A stretch of DNA of 45,232 bases from UBA2266 sp964406945 (GCA_964406945.1 CAYOTO010000024.1:1-45232); one strand, 5' to 3'. Positions 25,765 through 35,074 are shown, counted from the first letter of the stretch. Numbers and translations: made by a program. The notes: generated from the sequence alone by a model not told the origin.

Positions 25765-27144
25765 ATGAAGCGCAAAGCGAATCGTCGGGATTTTCTCAAG
25801 AGTACTGCGATGGCCGGGGCCGGTCTGGTCATAGGCCACAGCCGCTCCGCCGTGACGTACGCGGCCAACGAAAAAGCGAATATAGGGATAGTCGGCGTAT
25901 CCGGCAGAGGAAGCTGGTTCGTCGGATGCATGCCGAGGATGTCGAACGTGGTGGCAATGTGCGATGTGAACGACTACAGGGCCAAACGCGCGTATGCGGA
26001 CCACCCCAAAGCGAAGAAGTTCAAGGACTTTCGCAAGATGCTGGATGCCATGGGCGGCGACATCGACGGTATTACGGTCGCCACGCCGGATAATACACAC
26101 GCGGTGATTACTGCCGCGGCGATGCGGGCGGGCAAAGGCGTTCTCTGCGAAAAGCCGCTCACACACAACGTCTATGAGGCCAGGCAGATGAGGCTGCTGG
26201 CCAGACAATTCAAGGTGCCGACGCAGATGGGTAATCAGGGGACCGCCAGCCGGGCCTTTCGCCGGGCGGTCGATCTTATCTGGGCCGGTGTTCTGGGCAA
26301 TGTTCGTGAAGTGCATGCCTGGAATACGGGCGGAGGCGCCGGCGAACGTCCGATTCCGACCGAAGAACATAAACTACCCGAAACCCTGGACTGGAACCTC
26401 TGGCTGGGACCGGCCAAATACAGGCCGTATAATTCCAGATGGGCGCAGTGGCATACGTGGCGTGATTTCGCAACGGGCAATCTCGGCAACTGGGCCTCGC
26501 ATACGATGAATGTTGTTTTCAAGGGCCTCAGGATCGACGACCTGTTCGAAAAGACCGAGGGCAAAAGTGACAGCCGTATCAAACTGCAGGCCAAGGTCTC
26601 AGGAATTCACAATGCGACATTCCCCAGATGGGAAAAAATCAAATTCCACGTCCCCGCACGGGGCGAACTGCCGCCGGTTACGATCAACTGGTACAACGGC
26701 GGGGGCAGGGCGCCGTGTCCGCGGGAAGAGATCGAAGAAAAACTGGAGCGGAAACTGGACTGGGGCGATGCCGGTGAAAAACGCTGGGCCGACCACGCCG
26801 GGTGTCTGCTGATCGGCGATAAAGGCATGCTGCACTCTAACGGCCACAACACCGAAATGACGCTGTTGCCCTCGAAGAAGTTCGCCGGATTCGAAGATCC
26901 CGAACCGACGCTTCTCCGCAGCCGGGGCCACGAACGCGAATGGCTCGATGCGGTCCAGGGAGGTCCGGCGGCCATGTCCAATTTCAATTATTCGGGACCC
27001 CTGGCCGAGTTCCTATTGCTGGGCAATATCGCCACCCGGTTCGAAGGACCGATCGAATTCGATCCCGTCGCGATGAAGATTGTGAACAACAGCTCGGCCG
27101 ACAGACTGATAAAACGCGACTACCGCGACGGATGGTCACTCTAG
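25765..27144 (+). CDS. Tat-exported Gfo/Idh/MocA-family oxidoreductase
   Basis: This is a 459-residue protein from the ATG four bases after GGAGG. The Tat signal is NRRDFLKSTAMAGAGLVIG (RRxFLK). The Rossmann nucleotide-binding motif is GIVGVSGRGSWFVGCM, and the family's EKP motif appears in GVLCEKPLTHNVYEA. The C-terminal part has GNVREVHAWNTGG and HTWRDFATGNLGNWASHTMN. Members oxidise or reduce sugars and inositols with tightly bound NAD(P); Tat export with the cofactor bound is common in Planctomycetota-type genomes. It is the first gene of an operon with ThuA-DUF1080, a zinc-ribbon protein and GH5, suggesting work on released sugars. The substrate is unknown. Confidence 0.88.
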   Translation: MKRKANRRDFLKSTAMAGAGLVIGHSRSAVTYAANEKANIGIVGVSGRGSWFVGCMPRMSNVVAMCDVNDYRAKRAYADHPKAKKFKDFRKMLDAMGGDIDGITVATPDNTHAVITAAAMRAGKGVLCEKPLTHNVYEARQMRLLARQFKVPTQMGNQGTASRAFRRAVDLIWAGVLGNVREVHAWNTGGGAGERPIPTEEHKLPETLDWNLWLGPAKYRPYNSRWAQWHTWRDFATGNLGNWASHTMNVVFKGLRIDDLFEKTEGKSDSRIKLQAKVSGIHNATFPRWEKIKFHVPARGELPPVTINWYNGGGRAPCPREEIEEKLERKLDWGDAGEKRWADHAGCLLIGDKGMLHSNGHNTEMTLLPSKKFAGFEDPEPTLLRSRGHEREWLDAVQGGPAAMSNFNYSGPLAEFLLLGNIATRFEGPIEFDPVAMKIVNNSSADRLIKRDYRDGWSL

Positions 27145-27162
27145 ATGATGAGGAGATTGATG

Positions 27163-28719
27163 ATGAACGGCTCCCGTATTACGAAACTAACCATGCTGCT
27201 GTTGATCATTTGGACGGTTAGTACCTGGGCTCAGGTAACTCCGGATCAGGCCCGGCGTATTGAAAAGGCGATTCCAGCTACCGCACGGGTAGTCCCTGAG
27301 AAACCGCGCAAGCTTTTGATCTGGAACACGCCCTTTATGGACAAATCGCCGCACAAGGGCTACACAATCCCCCAGGCACAGATGGCATTCGAATTGTTGG
27401 GAGAGAAGACCGGGGCTTATGAGCCGGTGGTCAGTGATGACATTGCAATGTACCTGCCGGAGAATATCAAGCAGTTTGATGCGATCCTGTTCAACAACGC
27501 CAACGGCAAATGGATCAGGCCGACACCCGAGGATATGAAACGGCTGCGCGAATACGGGGCCAATCAGGACGAAGTCGAGAGTCTGCTTCGAAAGAGTCTC
27601 CTGGACTTTGTACGCAACGGCGGCGGTATGTTCGCCTACCATCATGCTATCGGCGGCAACACTCACTGGCCGCAGTTTCTGGAGTTGATCGGAGCCGGAT
27701 ATTGGGGCCATCCCTGGAACGAGGAAGTGGGCGTCAAACTCGAAGACCCGGACCACCCGCTACTGAGAACCTTCGAAGGCAAGGACTTTCGGATAGCCGA
27801 GGAAATATTCCAGTTTCGCGAACCTTACTCGCGCGACAAAGTTCGCATACTCCTGTCGCTGGACGTCAAGAATACGAACATGAATGTTCCGTGGATCCAT
27901 CGTACCGACAACGACTTTGCGCTGGCCTGGGTCAAGTCGTACGGTAAAGGACGCGTCTTTTACGGCGCAATCGGCCACCGAACGGAGCACTGGTGGAACA
28001 CGCGGATACTCGAATTCTATCTCGACGGCCTGCAGTTCGTCATGGGCGATATCGATGCCGACACGACGCCCAGTTCGCAGATCAGCCGGGGCCCCGAACC
28101 CGGATTCGAGAGCCTGTTCAACGGCAAAGACCTGTCCGGCTGGCGGGGCAATCCCCGGATATGGACCGTCTGCGACGGCGTAATCAACGGCCAGACCACA
28201 CCGGAGAACAGGATTGCCGAAAACGATTTTCTCATCTGGACCGGCGGCGATGTCCGGGATTTCGAGCTTCGGCTGAAATTCAGAATCGTAAACGGCAATT
28301 CGGGAATATATTTTCGCAGTCTCGAACGGCGAAAGATGCAGAACGAAGCCCTTGTGGGTTGTCAGGCCGATTTCAGTGCCGACGGTCGATGGACGGGCGT
28401 GGTGATGGAGTATACGCGCCGCGGCATACTGGCCGAGCGGGGCCAGAAGGTGGAAATAGACGGTCAGGGTCGTATCAAAGTGGTCGCAAGCGTGGGCGAT
28501 CCCGACCAACTGCTCGCGAAAGTAAAGAATGAGCAGTGGAATGACTATACGCTGATCGCCAGAGGCGGTCACATCGTGCTGAAGATTAACGATACGATCA
28601 TGTGTGACCTGCAGGACAACGATCCAAAGAGAATTCCCGAAGGCAAACTGGCGCTGCAGGTCCACCGCGGACCGGACATGCAGGTTCAGTTCAAGGACAT
28701 CCGTATGAAGCAGTTCTAA
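27163..28719 (+). CDS. Secreted ThuA-like plus DUF1080 (3-keto-disaccharide hydrolase-type) protein
   Basis: I chose the ATG at 27163 because AGGAG lies seven bases before it; the frame opens at 27145 right after the preceding stop. The signal peptide is followed by a ThuA/trehalose-utilisation-like glutamine-amidotransferase fold (about residues 45-300: LIWNTPFMDKSPHKGYT, GGGMFAYHHAIGG, GKGRVFYGAIGHRTEHW). A DUF1080 concanavalin-like domain (about 320-518) follows, with FESLFNGKDLSGWRG, RIVNGNSGIYFRS and GKLALQVHRGPDMQVQFKDIRM. DUF1080 proteins have been characterised as 3-keto-glycoside hydrolases/lyases that act with Gfo/Idh-type oxidoreductases, which fits the neighbouring Gfo/Idh gene. 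The fusion and order are common in PVC-group bacteria. Confidence 0.88.
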   Translation: MNGSRITKLTMLLLIIWTVSTWAQVTPDQARRIEKAIPATARVVPEKPRKLLIWNTPFMDKSPHKGYTIPQAQMAFELLGEKTGAYEPVVSDDIAMYLPENIKQFDAILFNNANGKWIRPTPEDMKRLREYGANQDEVESLLRKSLLDFVRNGGGMFAYHHAIGGNTHWPQFLELIGAGYWGHPWNEEVGVKLEDPDHPLLRTFEGKDFRIAEEIFQFREPYSRDKVRILLSLDVKNTNMNVPWIHRTDNDFALAWVKSYGKGRVFYGAIGHRTEHWWNTRILEFYLDGLQFVMGDIDADTTPSSQISRGPEPGFESLFNGKDLSGWRGNPRIWTVCDGVINGQTTPENRIAENDFLIWTGGDVRDFELRLKFRIVNGNSGIYFRSLERRKMQNEALVGCQADFSADGRWTGVVMEYTRRGILAERGQKVEIDGQGRIKVVASVGDPDQLLAKVKNEQWNDYTLIARGGHIVLKINDTIMCDLQDNDPKRIPEGKLALQVHRGPDMQVQFKDIRMKQF

Positions 28720-28734
28720 GAAGGTGGAATATAT

Positions 28735-29157
28735 ATGGACAAGCCTTACTACACGAAACACGGATTCAACGGTCTGAATTTCGTCGGCAAACTCGCGTTT
28801 CTGGGGATACTGTTCGGAGTCGGTACAGTTGTTTATCTGGCCTGGGCCCGGGGCGATTTTGTCCGGCCCGAAACCGAACCCGCCGGCTTTGTCGAGAGTG
28901 TGCGGTCATGGGCATCGGGTATACTCAAGATCGGCGGGATCGCACTGGCGGCGGCCTACGGGGCGCATTTCTTCCTGCCCAAAGCAAAATTCCAGAAGCA
29001 GCAGTTCTGGTGCGCCGAGTGCGGCAGATTCATTGGCTATACGGCCGAAAGGTGTCCCAGACCAGAATGCCGCTCGAACAAGTACACCACCGACGGCGAA
29101 CTGGCCAGACAGCGTGAATTCCGCTGGGAAAAGCAAAACAAACAGGCGGATTCCTGA
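28735..29157 (+). CDS. Small two-helix membrane protein with C-terminal zinc ribbon
   Basis: This 140-residue protein has two hydrophobic helices (about residues 18-38 and 60-82). A cytoplasmic-looking zinc ribbon follows: CAECGRFIGYTAERCPRPEC, with CxxC (residues about 93-96) and CxxxxC ligands. The C-terminus is charged. A ribosome site AAGGTGGAAT precedes the ATG, 15 bases after the DUF1080 stop. I do not recognise a named family; the ribbon suggests protein or nucleic-acid contact. Its place inside a sugar-degradation operon is unexplained. Confidence 0.75.
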   Translation: MDKPYYTKHGFNGLNFVGKLAFLGILFGVGTVVYLAWARGDFVRPETEPAGFVESVRSWASGILKIGGIALAAAYGAHFFLPKAKFQKQQFWCAECGRFIGYTAERCPRPECRSNKYTTDGELARQREFRWEKQNKQADS

Positions 29158-29194
29158 ACCATCCACTGGAGCAGCCGAAAATCGGAGGCGACCA

Positions 29195-30716
29195 ATGCTC
29201 AGACCGGTACTACTGTCGATCCTTACCTGCGTTCTGTTTTCCACGGTTTCGACGGCTGAACGGAAAACGGTCTTCCGTTGTGATTTTGACGCACACAACC
29301 TCAGCGGCAGCGGACAGGGCCGGCTCGCTCCAGGCAAAACCGGCAAATCCCTGTTTATCGAACTGGATACGCCGGGCACGCTCACGCGTAAATTTGTCCT
29401 GGATGCGTCCATGCTGGCCGGTAAATATATTACCCTTCGTGCTTCGGCGAAGGCGGCGGATGTTTCCGCTCCCCCAAATCCCTGGAACGGCATCAAAGTC
29501 ATGCTCGTTCTTAACTGCGGCGGAGCCAACCAGTATCCTCAAATAGATATGCCGGTCGGCACTTTCGAATGGATAGAGCGATCGAAAAGTCTGCGTGTTT
29601 CGCGGCAGCTCGAACATGCGGTTCTGGTCGTAGGGCTCGAGTCGGTCAGCGGCCGGGCCTGGTTCGACAATATCGAGATACTTGTTGGCAGGCCGGAGCG
29701 AAAAGGACGACGCTTCGAAACGAAATTCACCGGTCACGATCTTCCCCGGCTGCGGGGCGTAATGCACGGACCCACGTTCCGGGCCGAAGATATCGAAGAA
29801 CTTGCGACGAAGTGGGGCGCGAATCAGATACGCTGGCAGCTCAACTGGGTTCCGATGAAAAAAGCAGAAGACTGGGCGCAGGATCTGGACGCCTATGATA
29901 AGTGGCTGGATGGCGCTCTGATAGAATGCGATAAGGCGCTGGATGCATCTGAGAAGCACCGCATCCGCGTTCTGGTCGACCTGCATACCCCTCCCGGCGG
30001 CCGGAAAGAAGGCGGCATTTGCAGAATGTTCAGCGAGAAGAAGTACCAGGACAAGCTGCTCAGCGTATGGGACAGGATCGCCGGACGCTACAAGGGCAGA
30101 GAGATAGTCTACGCTTACGACCTGCTGAATGAAGCCGTCGAGGGGCCGGTGGCGCCGGAGCTGATGAACTGGCGTGAGCTTGCCACCGAAGTAACAAAGG
30201 TGATTCGCAGGATAGATCCAGCCAAGCCGGTCGTCTTCGAGCCGAGTCCCTGGGGAGGCCCCGACGGTTTCGAGACGCTGGAGCCGCTGGACGTCGACCG
30301 GGTGATCTACAGTTTCCACATGTATCGACCGCACAACTTTACTCATCAGGGCGTTCACAACGACAAGACCGGCATTGCGTATCCGGGCGTTATCGACGGG
30401 CAAATGTGGAATAAAGAGAGACTGCGAGAGGAAATGGCCGGTGTTATCGACTTTCAGCGGTACTACAACGTTCAGATATATGTCGGCGAGTTCAGTGCGA
30501 TACGCTGGGGCGCCCCGCGACAGTGCGTACAACTACCTGCGGGATCTAACAAGCCTGTTCGAACAGTACGGCTGGGACTGGTCTTATCACGCATATCGCG
30601 AATGGGACGGCTGGAGTGTAGAACACGGAACCGATCGCAACAACCGCCGCCCCGCCGTCGAACCGACCAAACGAAAAAAGCTCCTGCTGGAATTGTTCTC
30701 GAAGAACAGACGGTGA
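29195..30716 (+). pseudogene. GH5-like cellulase-family glycoside hydrolase with one-base frameshift
   Basis: The gene starts at the ATG after GGAGG (29184-29188) with a signal peptide (MLRPVLLSILTCVLFSTVSTA). It has an N-terminal carbohydrate-binding-like domain and a TIM barrel. Glu313 in YDLLNEAVEGP is the expected acid/base and Glu432 in IYVGEFSAIRW is the nucleophile. Just after that the frame breaks at GGGG (30507-30510). Removing one G restores RDSAYNYLRDLTSLFEQYGW and YHAYREWDGWSVEHG, ending at 30716 for about 506 residues. Unrepaired, the frame runs on to 30736 with an aberrant C-terminus that overlaps the opposing creatininase gene. The rest of the gene is intact, so a sequencing error or a recent mutation is equally possible. 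It is the last gene of the Gfo/Idh operon. Confidence 0.85.
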
Positions 30717-30722
30717 AAGGCG

Positions 30723-31676
30723 TTACAGCTTTTTGACGGCTGCCTTGATGTCCTCGAATTTCTCCGCGGCCAGATCGCTGCCGTAGTTCCGCATGGCCGT
30801 ATTAATATTCCGCCACGCAGTCCACAGGTTCTTTTTGCCCCTCGGCGCCGCCAGTTGAGCAGCGACCAGAGCCGCCTCGGCGTCGGCGAACCGGTCTATG
30901 GTCGAGTAATCCCAGCCGGGCATGTTCTTAGCAAGCGTAGCAAGCCTGGAAACGATGGTCTCGGTAAGCATTGCTCCGTCTTTTTTCGACGACTGCCGCG
31001 GGTCGCGACCGCCGACCCCCTGATGCGGAGGCTCACCCAGCAGCGACAAATCAACCGTGTCGGGATACAGGTTCATCATAAGCGAAGTCTCCCCCCAGGC
31101 GGCATGATCGCCGCCGTACCCTTTGTCGATGGCCAACCAGTATTCCGGCGTACCAAGTACGGGGATTCCCAGAGCCCGGGTCATGCGGACCGCGGCCTCT
31201 CTGACAACTATCTGCTGAGCCGCGCCGTAGTGACCGGTGAGTATAATAATAGCTTTGAAGCCGTCGCGGGCCATTTCGTGGCATAGCTGCTCGATCCAGG
31301 GCCGAAGCTGATTGGAAAAGACGCTGTTCTCCGGTTCCATGACGAAGGTGTGCGGCTCACTTAACCCGCCGACGCCGCCGTACAGAGCCGGCGAAACCAG
31401 CCCGCCTCCCTTGCGGGCCGCACGCACGCACAGCGCATGGGCTTTGAGAGCATCCACGCCTACGGGGCTGTGTACTCCATGCCATTCGATTGTTCCCAGG
31501 GGCTGAAAAATCGTCGCGCACGTCTTGCGGGCCTCCAGTATCTGGGCCGGTCGCAAATACTCCAGCCGCACCTCGCGAGGGGATTCGTCTGCTTTTTGCG
31601 CCCGTCCGACCGAGCCGCCCAGCATGCCCGCCCCGGCCGCCGCCAGGAACCGCCGTCTTCCTATCGAGCCCGCCAT
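30723..31676 (-). CDS. Tat-exported creatininase-family amidohydrolase
   Basis: This is a 317-residue protein. I chose the ATG at 31676 because GGAGGAAAGG lies just upstream; a TTG at 31700 would overlap the cytochrome stop. The Tat signal is GRRRFLAAAGAGMLGGSVG. The metal-binding pattern of the creatininase/ArfB superfamily is visible: GTIEWHGVHSPVGVDALKA (Glu, His, Asp), LTGHYGAAQQ (His) and AAWGETSLMM (Glu). Relatives hydrolyse cyclic amides with Zn or Mn; export to the periplasm is unusual for creatininase itself, so the substrate is open. It lies 20 bases after the tetraheme cytochrome gene in the same transcript. Confidence 0.83.
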   Translation of the reverse strand: MAGSIGRRRFLAAAGAGMLGGSVGRAQKADESPREVRLEYLRPAQILEARKTCATIFQPLGTIEWHGVHSPVGVDALKAHALCVRAARKGGGLVSPALYGGVGGLSEPHTFVMEPENSVFSNQLRPWIEQLCHEMARDGFKAIIILTGHYGAAQQIVVREAAVRMTRALGIPVLGTPEYWLAIDKGYGGDHAAWGETSLMMNLYPDTVDLSLLGEPPHQGVGGRDPRQSSKKDGAMLTETIVSRLATLAKNMPGWDYSTIDRFADAEAALVAAQLAAPRGKKNLWTAWRNINTAMRNYGSDLAAEKFEDIKAAVKKL

Positions 31677-31696
31677 AGTCCTTTCCTCCAGAGTGC

Positions 31697-32305
31697 TCAA
31701 CCTTCATTGGTTCGCAGCAGTTCGCCGCTTGTCTTGTCCCATTGCACCGTGCGAACGTTCATGCGGTGCTTGCCGTGGCAGTCCGTGCAGACCGCACTGT
31801 CCACATCTTTTACATCCGGTGATTTCTTGTGAAGCCTGGCCGCCATCTCCCTTGCTGAAGCGTCATGAGATGGATGGCATTTGCGACAGTAAGGCTCAAT
31901 TTCATCTCGCGGAAACATTTTATCGGGCGGGGTAGTATTGTTCTCGTCGTTGCGGTGGGCAAAAGAATCTCCGTGGCAGTCCATGCATGAAATACCCTGC
32001 TTGACATGTGTAACCGCTATTGACTCGTCCTTATAATTGACGTGACACACGAAGCATGGGGCATTGACGCAGCTTGCTTTGGCCGCGGCCTTCTGCTCCT
32101 GTGTCGGTTCGTCCAGCAGCAGAGGCTCCGAAGTATCTACGACCAGCGGCGGGGGCGAGGAATTAGACGTGTTATCATCGTCGACAACCTGCCCTGATTC
32201 CTCAGGCTCTTGCGGCGCAGCGTCGGACGTACAGCCACTGAGCACCAGGGCTGTAAGGCATATCACAGCCATTGTCAAGATCGGGAGATAGCGATGTATC
32301 TTCAT
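31697..32305 (-). CDS. Tetraheme c-type cytochrome lipoprotein
   Basis: This 202-residue protein has a lipoprotein signal (ALVLSGC, lipid-modified Cys25) and an acidic, proline-rich linker (residues 26-70). Four CxxCH heme sites follow: CFVCH (84-88), CMDCH (107-111), CRKCH (140-144) and CTDCH (173-177). Other histidines (VTH, AHR, PSHD, RLHKK) could be distal ligands, as in small NrfH/CcmE-independent tetraheme cytochromes. It would carry electrons in the periplasm, anchored to a membrane. It sits between the aldo/keto reductase-like gene (34 bases upstream) and the creatininase gene; the electron partner is unknown. Confidence 0.88.
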   Translation of the reverse strand: MKIHRYLPILTMAVICLTALVLSGCTSDAAPQEPEESGQVVDDDNTSNSSPPPLVVDTSEPLLLDEPTQEQKAAAKASCVNAPCFVCHVNYKDESIAVTHVKQGISCMDCHGDSFAHRNDENNTTPPDKMFPRDEIEPYCRKCHPSHDASAREMAARLHKKSPDVKDVDSAVCTDCHGKHRMNVRTVQWDKTSGELLRTNEG

Positions 32306-32339
32306 GTTGGTTTTCCTTCAGATGACGCCGGGCTGAAGG

Positions 32340-33434
32340 TTAGACGTATTCCCAGCCCTTGAGCCACTGGTAATTCTCGGGCAGATTGGCCCATGCACGG
32401 TTCATTGCCTCTTCCAACTCAGCTTTTTCCTTTACGTCCAGCAGGCGGCGCTCTTTGACTGCCAGTGCAATGTTGTCAACCTGCTGCGGCGTGATCATGC
32501 CGGGGATCGGGGCCGTTATCGCAGGATTGCACAGAATGTACCGAATTGCCAGTCTCGCTATGCGGTTGTCGGCCTGGAAGTACTCACTGTCGGGCGAGCT
32601 GTCACCCTTGAAGACGGAATTGGATGCAAACGGCTTGATGCCGAACCAGCCTATATCGTATTTCTGCAGCGCCGCCCACAGCCCGCTCTCATCGGTAACA
32701 AGCTTACTCTTGGCGGTATAGGGCGTCAGAATGACCTCGATCTGGTCGTGGTACTTTTCAATGACGCTCTTGAGGTGGGGTCTGTCGTGGGAGGAGAAAC
32801 CGATGAATCTCGCCCGTCCGGTCTTCTTGGCCCATTCCAGGGCCTTGACCGCCTCTTCGACCTCCCCTTCGGTATGCTGACTGGAATCCACCAGCAAACT
32901 GATCCGCCACAGGTCTACATAATCCAGCCCGGCTTCTTTCATGCCTTCGTCCAGCCCTCTCTTGAGCGCCTCGGCCGAACGCCACTCTTTGAAGCGGCTC
33001 TCTTTGATATGCCAGGAGTAGCCGAAGTACATCTTATCCCTGCGGCCCTTCAGCGCCTTGGCGTAGGCCAGAATCTCCTCCCGGCAGCAGGCATCGACAT
33101 AATTCATGCCGCGCTCCATGCAGCGATTAATCACCTCCAGCCTGTTCTTCTGGAAATCCCTGCGGTCGATCGCCATGGTCATCCATCCCTCCGGCTCGGT
33201 CCCGCCGATCACCTTGACCACCCGCTTCCAGTGCCCGCCCAGACAAACCGCCGAGACAGTCAGTCCCGTTCGCCCCAGCCGACGGTATTCCATATCCGGA
33301 TTGTAGTTGAGGATTTTGCCTGTATCGACCTTCGCGGGATCCGCTACGGCGGCGATATTCACCCCGGCCCCGATAGCTGCGGCTGTGACGGCGGTATCAC
33401 GCATGAAACGACGACGTGTGATTCTTTCAGCCAT
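32340..33434 (-). CDS. Tat-exported aldo/keto reductase-like protein with degenerate active site
   Basis: This is a 364-residue protein from the ATG after AGGAGG. The Tat signal is TRRRFMRDTAVTAAAIGAG. The AKR fold is clear: MEYRRLGRTGLTVSAVCLGG, DYVDLWRISLLV, RARFIGFSSHDRPH and IRYILCNPAITAPIPGM. The catalytic tetrad is not: the Asp remains in NYVDACCREE but the Tyr five residues on is replaced by Glu. The strand expected to carry Lys reads KMYFGYSWH, and the His of the usual QIHWP is Ser in WRISLLV. Either it is non-catalytic or it uses a different chemistry. It is the first gene of the minus-strand operon with the cytochrome and creatininase. Confidence 0.82.
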   Translation of the reverse strand: MAERITRRRFMRDTAVTAAAIGAGVNIAAVADPAKVDTGKILNYNPDMEYRRLGRTGLTVSAVCLGGHWKRVVKVIGGTEPEGWMTMAIDRRDFQKNRLEVINRCMERGMNYVDACCREEILAYAKALKGRRDKMYFGYSWHIKESRFKEWRSAEALKRGLDEGMKEAGLDYVDLWRISLLVDSSQHTEGEVEEAVKALEWAKKTGRARFIGFSSHDRPHLKSVIEKYHDQIEVILTPYTAKSKLVTDESGLWAALQKYDIGWFGIKPFASNSVFKGDSSPDSEYFQADNRIARLAIRYILCNPAITAPIPGMITPQQVDNIALAVKERRLLDVKEKAELEEAMNRAWANLPENYQWLKGWEYV

Positions 33435-33621
33435 AATGCCAACCTCCTGTCTGGCTTTCTTAAACTGGCGAGGCGACCGCAAACCGCAACCATCTTCAAA
33501 CCAGACTAATCGCAATGACGCCGAATTGCAAGAAACATCCGCGTAGCAGCAGCACCTCGCTGAGGTTATGAATACCCAGAAAATGGCCGCCGACCGTTCC
33601 AATTTTCTCTATTTTCGCTGC

Positions 33622-33651
33622 TTGATTTTGCCCTGCGGGCTGTTCTATAAT
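33622..33651 (+). promoter_or_regulatory. Sigma-70-like promoter for the tandem Gfo/Idh genes
   Basis: TTGATT (33622-33627), an 18-base spacer and TATAAT (33646-33651) lie in the 374-base divergent gap before the Gfo/Idh pair. The consensus -10 makes this one of the better promoters in the window. Confidence 0.6.
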
Positions 33652-33808
33652 GTTATTTTTGCAGTTCGCCCCGTCTTACAGGGTGTCAGCGGCGATTTTC
33701 ACGCTGTCAGCGTCGCTGGACAGGCAATGTAAACAGCAAAGGAGGTTTTACGGCAAATCAAACGGTCAAAGGCGAATAATCCATGAACCTAGAGTTGGAG
33801 AAGTAAAC
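33652..33808 (+). other. Long leader with orphan ribosome site and 7-codon ORF
   Basis: This is the roughly 150-base leader between the promoter and the Gfo/Idh ATG. It contains a strong AAAGGAGG (33738-33745) with no start codon at a suitable distance. A seven-codon frame MNLELEK (33783-33806, TAA) ends two bases before the real ATG at 33809. The gene has its own GGAG at 33797-33800 inside that mini-frame. No riboswitch fold or terminator is apparent. The leader might be regulatory. The remaining gap (33435-33621) shows nothing clear. Confidence 0.35.
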
Positions 33809-35074
33809 ATGCTAGAGAAACAGAAATTGACAAGACGAGAACTCCTCAAGAGTTCGGCCGCCGCGGGCGCTATAGCGTTAGCAAGTTCGGCGGCTCCTCT
33901 GGCCGAAGCCAGGGGCAGCAACACGATTAAGGTGGGCGTCATCGGTTGCGGCGGAAGAGGCTCCGGCGCCGCCAACGACTGCTTTAACTCCTCGGACGGA
34001 GTCGAGATCGTTGCACTGGCCGATGCTTTCGAAGATCGCCTCCAGGGACTCAAGAACAAATTCAACGTCCAGAACAACCGCTGTTTCGTCGGACTCGACG
34101 CCTACAAGAAAGTTCTGGCTATCGACGAAATAGACATGGTAATCCTGGCAACACCTCCGGGTTTCCGTCCCGTCCAGTACACGGCGGCAATCGAGGCCGG
34201 CAAGAACGTATTCATGGAAAAACCCGTCGCCGTCTGCCCGGCCGGAATTAAGATGGTCATCGAGGCCAGCAAGAAGGCCAAGGAAAAGAAACTGGCCGTC
34301 GTCGCCGGCACGCAGCGCCGCCACGAGCCCAAGTACGTCGAAACGATGAAACGCATTCACGACGGCGCCATCGGCGATATCGTTTCGGCACAGTGCTACT
34401 GGAACATGGGAGCACTCTGGGTCAAGGAAAAACAGGCAAACCAGAGCGACATCGAATGGCAGATCCGCAACTGGCTGTACTTCACATGGCTCTCGGGTGA
34501 CCACATTACCGAGCAGCACGTCCACAACATCGACGTGATCAACTGGGCCTTCGACGCATATCCCGAACAGGTCTGGGGCGTTGGCGGCCGTCAGTGGCGA
34601 ACCGATCCCAAGTTCGGCCACATCTTCGATCACTTCGGCGTGGAATTTTACTATCCCGGCGATGTTCGCACGATAAGCATGTGCCGCCAGATTGCCAAAA
34701 CCAGCAACAGGGTCAGCGAACGAGTCGTAGGAACCAAAGGCGCCAGCAACTGCGCCGGTCACATCAGCGGCGAAAACGCCTGGGACTACGAAGGCCCCAA
34801 CCCCAATCCGTACGTCGAGGAACATAAGGACCTTATCGCCAGCATCCGCAGCGGCAACCCGCTCAACGAAGGCGAAAGAATAGCCAACAGCACACTGTGC
34901 GCAATCATGGGACGCGAATCGGCCTATTCGAGGCAGATGTTCAAGACTTCCTGGTTCATGAACAGATGCACGCTGGACCTCGTGCCGTCGGATGATCTCA
35001 AGCTCAGTGATTCCAAACCGGTTCCGCCGGTTGCAGTGCCCGGAAAGTACAAACTGCCCGGACTCGGCGTGTAA
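33809..35074 (+). CDS. Tat-exported Gfo/Idh/MocA-family oxidoreductase (first of tandem pair)
   Basis: This is a 421-residue protein from the ATG eight bases after GGAG. The Tat-type signal is TRRELLKSSAAAGAIALASS. The Rossmann motif is GVIGCGGRGSGAANDC and the EKP motif is NVFMEKPVAVCPAG. VAGTQRRHEPKYVETMKRIHDG and ITEQHVHNIDVINWAFDAYPEQVWGVGG in its two halves are shared with the next gene. It is closer to that gene than to the one at 25765. These dehydrogenases act on sugars or cyclitols; the substrate is unknown. Confidence 0.87.
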   Translation: MLEKQKLTRRELLKSSAAAGAIALASSAAPLAEARGSNTIKVGVIGCGGRGSGAANDCFNSSDGVEIVALADAFEDRLQGLKNKFNVQNNRCFVGLDAYKKVLAIDEIDMVILATPPGFRPVQYTAAIEAGKNVFMEKPVAVCPAGIKMVIEASKKAKEKKLAVVAGTQRRHEPKYVETMKRIHDGAIGDIVSAQCYWNMGALWVKEKQANQSDIEWQIRNWLYFTWLSGDHITEQHVHNIDVINWAFDAYPEQVWGVGGRQWRTDPKFGHIFDHFGVEFYYPGDVRTISMCRQIAKTSNRVSERVVGTKGASNCAGHISGENAWDYEGPNPNPYVEEHKDLIASIRSGNPLNEGERIANSTLCAIMGRESAYSRQMFKTSWFMNRCTLDLVPSDDLKLSDSKPVPPVAVPGKYKLPGLGV

